Below, in pieces: positions 58,701 through 64,000 of a stretch of 64,000 nt of DNA; the first letter of the stretch is position 1; each line of letters starts with the position of its first letter. The notes beneath the pieces were generated by a model. The model was not told where the DNA came from and did no database searches. It worked only from the letters and a program-made list of their open reading frames with translations. The stretch is from Zhengitettix transpicula (taxonomy: Eukaryota; Arthropoda; Insecta; Orthoptera; Tetrigidae), in contig JAYJMR010000032.1 in NCBI GenBank assembly GCA_037074705.1, forward strand, positions 62,001 through 126,000, in the 5' to 3' direction. The translations under genes and the position numbers were made by a program.

Positions 58701-60228
58701 TCCCCGCACTCCGTGTCCCCGCACTCCGTTTCCCCGCACTCCGTGTCCCCGCACAAAGTGTCCCTGCACACAGTGTCCCCGCACACAGTGTCCCTGCACA
58801 CAGTGTCCCCGCACACAGTGTCCCCGCACACAGTGTCCCTGCACACAGTGTCCCTGCACACAGTGTCTCCGCACACAGTGTCCCCGCACACAGTGTCCCC
58901 GCACACAGTGTCCCCGCACACAGTGTCCCCGCATTCCGTGTCCCCGCTTTCCGTGTCCCCGCACACAGTGTGTCCGCACACAGTGTCCCTGCACACAGTG
59001 TCCCTGCACACAGTGTCCTCGCACACAGTGTCCCCGCACACAGTGTCCCCGCACACAATGTCCCCGCACTCCGTGTCCCCGCACACAGTGTCCCCGCACA
59101 CAGTGTCCCCGCACTCCGTGTCTCTGCACACAGTGTCCCCGCACACAGTGTCCCCGCACACAGTGTCCCCGCACACAGTGTCCCCGCACACAGTGTCCCC
59201 GCACACAGTGTCCCCGCACACAGTGTCCCCGAACACAGTGTCCCCGCACTCTGTGTCGCCGCACTCCGTGTCCCTGCACACAGTGTCCCCGCACACAGTG
59301 TCCCCGCACACAGTGTCCCTGCATACAGTGTCCCCGCACACAGTGTCCCCGCACAAAGTGTCCCCGCACACAGTGTCCCCGCACACAGTGTCCCCGCTCT
59401 CCGTGTCCCCGCACTCCGTGTCTCCGCACACAGTGTCCCTGCACACAGTGTCCCTGCACACAGTGTCCACGCACACAGTGTCCCCGCACACAGTGTCCCC
59501 GCACAGTGTCCCCGCACTCCGTGTCCCCGCACTCCGTGTCCCCGCACTCAGTGTCCCTGCACACAGTGTCCCCGCACACAGTGTCCCCGCACTCCGTGTC
59601 CCTGCACACAGTGTCCCCGCACACAGTGTCCCCGCACAAAGTGTCCCCGCACACAGTGTCCCTGCACACAGTGTCCCCGCACACAGTGTCCCCGCACTCC
59701 GTGTCCCCGCACACAGTGTCCTCGCACACAGTGTCTCCGCACACAGTGTCCCCGCACACAGTGTCCCCGCACACAGTGTCCCCGCATTCCGTGTCCCCGC
59801 ACACAGTGTCCCCGCACACAGTGTCCTCGCACACAGTGTCCCTGCACACAGTGTCCCTGCACACAGTGTCCCTGCACACAGTGTCCCTGCACACAGAGTC
59901 CCCGCACACAGTATCCCCGCACACAGTATCCCCGCACTCCGTGTCCCCGCACACAGTGTCCCTGCACACAGTGTCCCCGCACACACTGTCCCCGAACACA
60001 GTGTCCCCGCATTCCGTGTCCCCGCACACAGTGTCCCCGCATTCCGTGTCCCCGCACTCCGTGTCTTCGCACACAGTGTCCCCGCACACTGTGTCCCCGC
60101 ATTCCGTGTCCCTGCACACAGTGTCCCTGCACACATTGTCCCCGCACACTGTGTCCCTGCACACAGTGTCCCCGCACTCCGTGTCCCCGCACACAGTGTC
60201 CCCGCTTTCCGTGTCCCCGCACACAGTG
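58700..60228. repeat. Terminal higher-order family, copy 1
   Basis: First of three tandem copies at the right end. Diagnostic variants: CCGTTTCCCC at 58727, GTGTGTCCGCAC at 58969, CACAATG at 59054, CTCTGTGTCGCCGC at about 59250, CATACAG at 59322, CACAAAGTG and the 13-bp unit at about 59499. The next copy follows at about 1,527 bp. This family has no CAAAGG module and uses CCGCTTTCC in place of CCGCTCTCC in part. Confidence 0.84.
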
Positions 60229-62250
60229 TCCCCGCACTCCGTGTCCCCGCACTCCGTTTCCCCGCACTCCGTGTCCCCGCACAAAGTGTCCCTGCACACA
60301 GTGTCCCCGCACACAGTGTCCCTGCACACAGTGTCCCCGCACACAGTGTCCCCGCACACAGTGTCCCTGCACACAGTGTCCCTGCACACAGTGTCTCCGC
60401 ACACAGTGTCCCCGCACACAGTGTCCCCGCACACAGTGTCCCCGCACACAGTGTCCCCGCATTCCGTGTCCCCGCTTTCCGTGTCCCCGCACACAGTGTG
60501 TCCGCACACAGTGTCCCTGCACACAGTGTCCCTGCACACAGTGTCCTCGCACACAGTGTCCCCGCACACAGTGTCCCCGCACACAATGTCCCCGCACTCC
60601 GTGTCCCCGCACACAGTGTCCCCGCACACAGTGTCCCCGCACACAGTGTCCCCGCACTCCGTGTCTCTGCACACAGTGTCCCCGCACACAGTGTCCCCGC
60701 ACACAGTGTCCCCGCACACAGTGTCCCCGCACACAGTGTCCCCGCACACAGTGTCCCCGCACACAGTGTCCCCGAACACAGTGTCCCCGCACTCTGTGTC
60801 GCCGCACTCCGTGTCCCTGCACACAGTGTCCCCGCACACAGTGTCCCCGCACACAGTGTCCCTGCATACAGTGTCCCCGCACACAGTGTCCCCGCACAAA
60901 GTGTCCCCGCACACAGTGTCCCCGCACACAGTGTCCCCGCTCTCCGTGTCCCCGCACTCCGTGTCTCCGCACACAGTGTCCCTGCACACAGTGTCCCTGC
61001 ACACAGTGTCCACGCACACAGTGTCCCCGCACACAGTGTCCCCGCACAGTGTCCCCGCACTCCGTGTCCCCGCACTCCGTGTCCCCGCACTCAGTGTCCC
61101 TGCACACAGTGTCCCCGCACACAGTGTCCCCGCACTCCGTGTCCCTGCACACAGTGTCCCCGCACACAGTGTCCCCGCACACAGTGTCCCCGCACACAGT
61201 GTCCCTGCACACAGTGTCCCCGCACACAGTGTCCCCGCACTCCGTGTCCCTGCACACAGTGTCCCCGCACACAGTGTCCTCGCACACAGTGTCTCCGCAC
61301 ACAGTGTCCCCGCACACAGTGTCCCCGCACACAGTGTCCCCGCATTCCGTGTCCCCGCACACAGTGTCCCCGCACACAGTGTCCTCGCACACAGTGTCCC
61401 TGCACACAGTGTCCCTGCACACAGTGTCCCTGCACACAGTGTCCCTGCACACAGAGTCCCCGCACACAGTATCCCCGCACACAGTATCCCCGCACTCCGT
61501 GTTCCGCACACAGTGTCCCTGCACACAGTGTCCCCGCACACACTGTCCCCGAACACAGTGTCCCCGCATTCCGTGTCCCCGCACACAGTGTCCCCGCATT
61601 CCGTGTCCCCGCACTCCGTGTCTTCGCACACAGTGTCCCCGCACACTGTGTCCCCGCATTCCGTGTCCCTGCACACAGTGTCCCTGCACACATTGTCCCC
61701 GCACACAGTGTCCCTGCACACAGTGTCCCCGCACTCCGTGTCCCCGCACACAGTGTCCCCGCTTTCCGTGTCCCCGCAAAAAGTGTCCCTGCACACAGTG
61801 TCCCCGCACACAGTGTCCCCGCACTCCGTGTCCCCGCACACAGTGTCCCTGCACACAGTGTCCCCGCACACACTGTCCCCGCACACAGTGTCCCCGCATT
61901 CCGTGTCCCCGCACACAGTGTCCCCGCATTCCGTGTCCCCGCACTCCGTGTCTCCGCACACAGTGTCCCCGCACACAGTGTCTCCGCACACAGTGTCCCC
62001 GCATTCCGTGTCCCTGCACACAGTGTCCCTGCACACATTGTCCCCGCACACAGTGTCCCCGCACACAGTGTCCTCGCACTCCGTGTCCCCGCACACAGTG
62101 TCCCCGCATTCCGTGTCCCCGCACACAGTGTCCCCGCACACAGTGTCCCCGCACACAGTGTCCCCGCACACAGTGTCCCCGCACTACGTGTCCCCGCACA
62201 CAGTGTCCCTGCACACAGTGTCCCCGCACACAGTGTCCCCGCACACAGTG
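60229..62250. repeat. Terminal higher-order family, copy 2
   Basis: CCGTTTCC at 60254, GTGTGTCCGCAC at 60497 and the 13-bp unit at about 61042 correspond to copy 1 at 1,527-1,543 bp. This copy is about 2,020 bp long because it carries an extra series at about 61,740-62,230: a CCGCAAAAAGTG unit, repeats of the CATTCC alternation, and CACTACGTG at about 62183. A 14-bp unit GTGTTCCGCACACA lies at about 61499. Confidence 0.83.
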
Positions 62251-64000
62251 TCCCCGCACTCCGTGTCCCCGCACTCCGTTTCCCCGCACTCCGTGTCCCC
62301 GCACAAAGTGTCCCTGCACACAGTGTCCCCGCACACAGTGTCCCTGCACACAGTGTCCCCGCACACAGTGTCCCCGCACACAGTGTCCCTTCACACAGTG
62401 TCCCTGCACACAGTGTCTCCGCACACAGTGTCCCCGCACACAGTGTCCCCGCACACAGTGTCCCCGCACACAGTGTCCCCGCATTCCGTGTCCCCGCTTT
62501 CCGTGTCCCCGCACACAGTGTGTCCGCACACAGTGTCCCTGCACACAGTGTCCCTGCACACAGTGTCCTCGCACACAGTGTCCCCGCACACAGTGTCCCC
62601 GCACACAATGTCCCCGCACTCCGTGTCCCCGCACACAGTGTCCCCGCACACAGTGTCCCCGCACTCCGTGTCTCTGCACACAGTGTCCCCGCACACAGTG
62701 TCCCCGCACACAGTGTCCCCGCACACAGTGTCCCCGCACACAGTGTCCCCGCACACAGTGTCCCCGCACACAGTGTCCCCGAACACAGTGTCCCCGCACT
62801 CTGTGTCGCCGCACTCCGTGTCCCTGCACACAGTGTCCCCGCACACAGTGTCCCCGCACACAGTGTCCCTGCATACAGTGTCCCCGCACACAGTGTCCCC
62901 GCACAAAGTGTCCCCGCACACAGTGTCCCCGCACACAGTGTCCCCGCTCTCCGTGTCCCCGCACTCCGTGTCTCCGCACACAGTGTCCCTGCACACAGTG
63001 TCCCTGCACACAGTGTCCACGCACACAGTGTCCCCGCACACAGTGTCCCCGCACAGTGTCCCCGCACTCCGTGTCCTCGCACTCCGTGTCCCCGCACTCA
63101 GTGTCCCTGCACACAGTGTCCCCGCACACAGTGTCCCCGCACTCCGTGTCCCTGCACACAGTGTCCCCGCACACAGTGTCCCCGCACACAGTGTCCCCGC
63201 ACACAGTGTCCCTGCACACAGTGTCCCCGCACACAGTGTCCCCGCACTCCGTGTCCCTGCACACAGTGTCCCCGCACACAGTGTCCTCGCACTCAGTGTC
63301 TCCGCACACAGTGTCCCCGCACACAGTGTCCCCGCACACAGTGTCCCCGCATTCCGTGTACCCGCACACAGTGTCCCCGCACACAGTGTCCTCGCACACA
63401 GTGTCCCTGCACACAGTGTCCCTGCACACAGTGTCCCTGCACACAGTGTCCCTGCACACAGAGTCCCCGCACACAGTATCCCCGCACACAGTATCCCCGC
63501 ACTCCGTGTCCCCGCACACAGTGTCCCTGCACACAGTGTCCCCGCACACACTGTCCCCGAACACAGTGTCCCCGCATTCCGTGTCCCCGCACACAGTGTC
63601 CCCGCATTCCGTGTCCCCGCACTCCGTGTTCTTCGCACACAGTGTCCCCGCACACTGTGTCCCCGCATTCCGTGTCCCTGCACACAGTGTCCCTGCACAC
63701 ATTGTCCCCGCACACAGTGTCCCTGCACACAGTGTCCCCGCACTCCGTGTCCCCGCACACAGTGTCCCCGCTTTCCGTGTCCCCGCAAAAAGTGTCCCTG
63801 CACACAGTGTCCCCGCACACAGTGTCCCCGCACTCCGTGTCCCCGCACACAGTGTCCCTGCACACAGTGTCCCCGCACACACTGTTTTCGCACACAGTGT
63901 CCCCGCATTCCGTGTCCCCGCACACAGTGTCCCCGCATTCCGTGTCCCCGCACTCAGTGTCTCCGCACACAGTGTCCCCGCACACAGTGTCTCCGCACAC
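62251..64000. repeat. Terminal higher-order family, copy 3 (cut by window end)
   Basis: CCGTTTCC at 62277, GTGTGTCCGCAC at 62519 and the 13-bp unit at 63051 correspond to copy 2 at 2,007-2,023 bp. It repeats CCGCAAAAAGTG near 63785 and adds private changes: CCCTTCACAC at 62388, CATTCCGTGTACCC at about 63355, a 16-bp GTGTTCTTCGCACACA at about 63628, and CACTGTTTTCG at about 63880. The array continues beyond the window. Confidence 0.83.

Larger units (their letters stand above)
14682..64000. repeat. Satellite A, right block: 15-bp minisatellite array
   Basis: About 3,290 further units of GTGTCCCCGCACACA in the same orientation as the left block, continuing beyond the window. The same variants occur (CCCTGC, CTCC, TTCC, GCTCTCC), plus several confined to this block: CAAAGG, CTTAGTG, CACAACG, GCTGTCCG, CGAATTCC, CTACGTG and GCTATCC. 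These private variants mark overlapping segmental duplications, listed separately. Rare stop-creating units (for example CACATAG at 20396 and GTGTAACC at 44228, 47406 and 58189) and 13-, 14- and 16-bp units end or shift the otherwise endless open frames. No unique sequence longer than a few bases was found. Confidence 0.97.

Noticed and set aside
1..64000. Telomeric repeat tract
   Set aside because: Neither TTAGGG/CCCTAA nor other short telomere-type motifs occur in tandem. The 15-bp unit with high internal variation is a minisatellite.
14682..64000. Sequencing or assembly homopolymer errors as the source of 13-, 14- and 16-bp units
   Set aside because: Most odd-length units recur many times in fixed contexts, for example CAAAGG 31 times, so they are real inherited variants. 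Isolated ones at 31212, 57425, 61499 and 63628 could still be errors.

Overview
This 64-kb window contains no recognisable gene. It is almost entirely satellite DNA of two unrelated kinds. Satellite A is a 15-bp minisatellite (consensus GTGTCCCCGCACACA, 10 of 15 bases G or C, C-rich on the + strand). It fills 1-8642 and 14682-64000, roughly 3,860 units in one orientation. Satellite B is a roughly 150-bp tandem repeat of about 40 units. It fills 8643-14681 and separates the two A blocks. Thousands of tandem units, several levels of higher-order repetition and no bacterial-style coding density point to a eukaryotic chromosome, in a heterochromatic setting such as a subtelomere, pericentromere, sex chromosome or microchromosome. 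I cannot name the species or match either satellite to a named family. A vertebrate would fit, but that is only an inference.

Layout. 1-750 is A with a local variant pattern. 757-3980 and 3981-7200 are two head-to-tail copies of a 3.2-kb higher-order unit. 7201-8642 is the A edge. 8643-14681 is B, which contains its own 2.2-kb duplication (9630-11830 and 12010-13939). A resumes in the same orientation at 14682 with a module also present beside the left junction. From 14.9 to 57.4 kb the A array carries a diagnostic out-of-register module (a 13-bp unit followed within 15-30 bp by CAAAGG) 31 times. It is built from nested duplications with offsets of 9,660, 1,077, 3,189, 6,018-6,123, 2,248, 644, 3,163-3,238, 1,931 and 3,068-3,099 bp. 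From about 58.7 kb to the end a different higher-order family (three copies, spaced 1.5 and 2.0 kb) takes over and runs off the window.

The 15-bp unit is a multiple of three and has no stop codon in any of its six frames. The window is therefore full of enormous open frames, up to 4,116 codons at 38862-51212, encoding pentapeptide repeats such as VSPHT, VPAHS, CPRTQ, CAGTL, VCGDT and CVRGH. I read all of them as by-products of the repeat. They are open on both strands over the same DNA and change frame at every out-of-register unit. They also lack any non-repetitive domain.

Nothing here looks like a new enzymatic or defence system. The interesting content is the architecture: a second satellite embedded in a minisatellite, a traceable order of amplification events, a clock-like CpG variant pattern, a perfect TGACGTCA palindrome in 21 of about 40 B units, and structure-forming potential in A. 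All coordinates and counts were made by eye. Duplication edges are good to about 15-50 bp.
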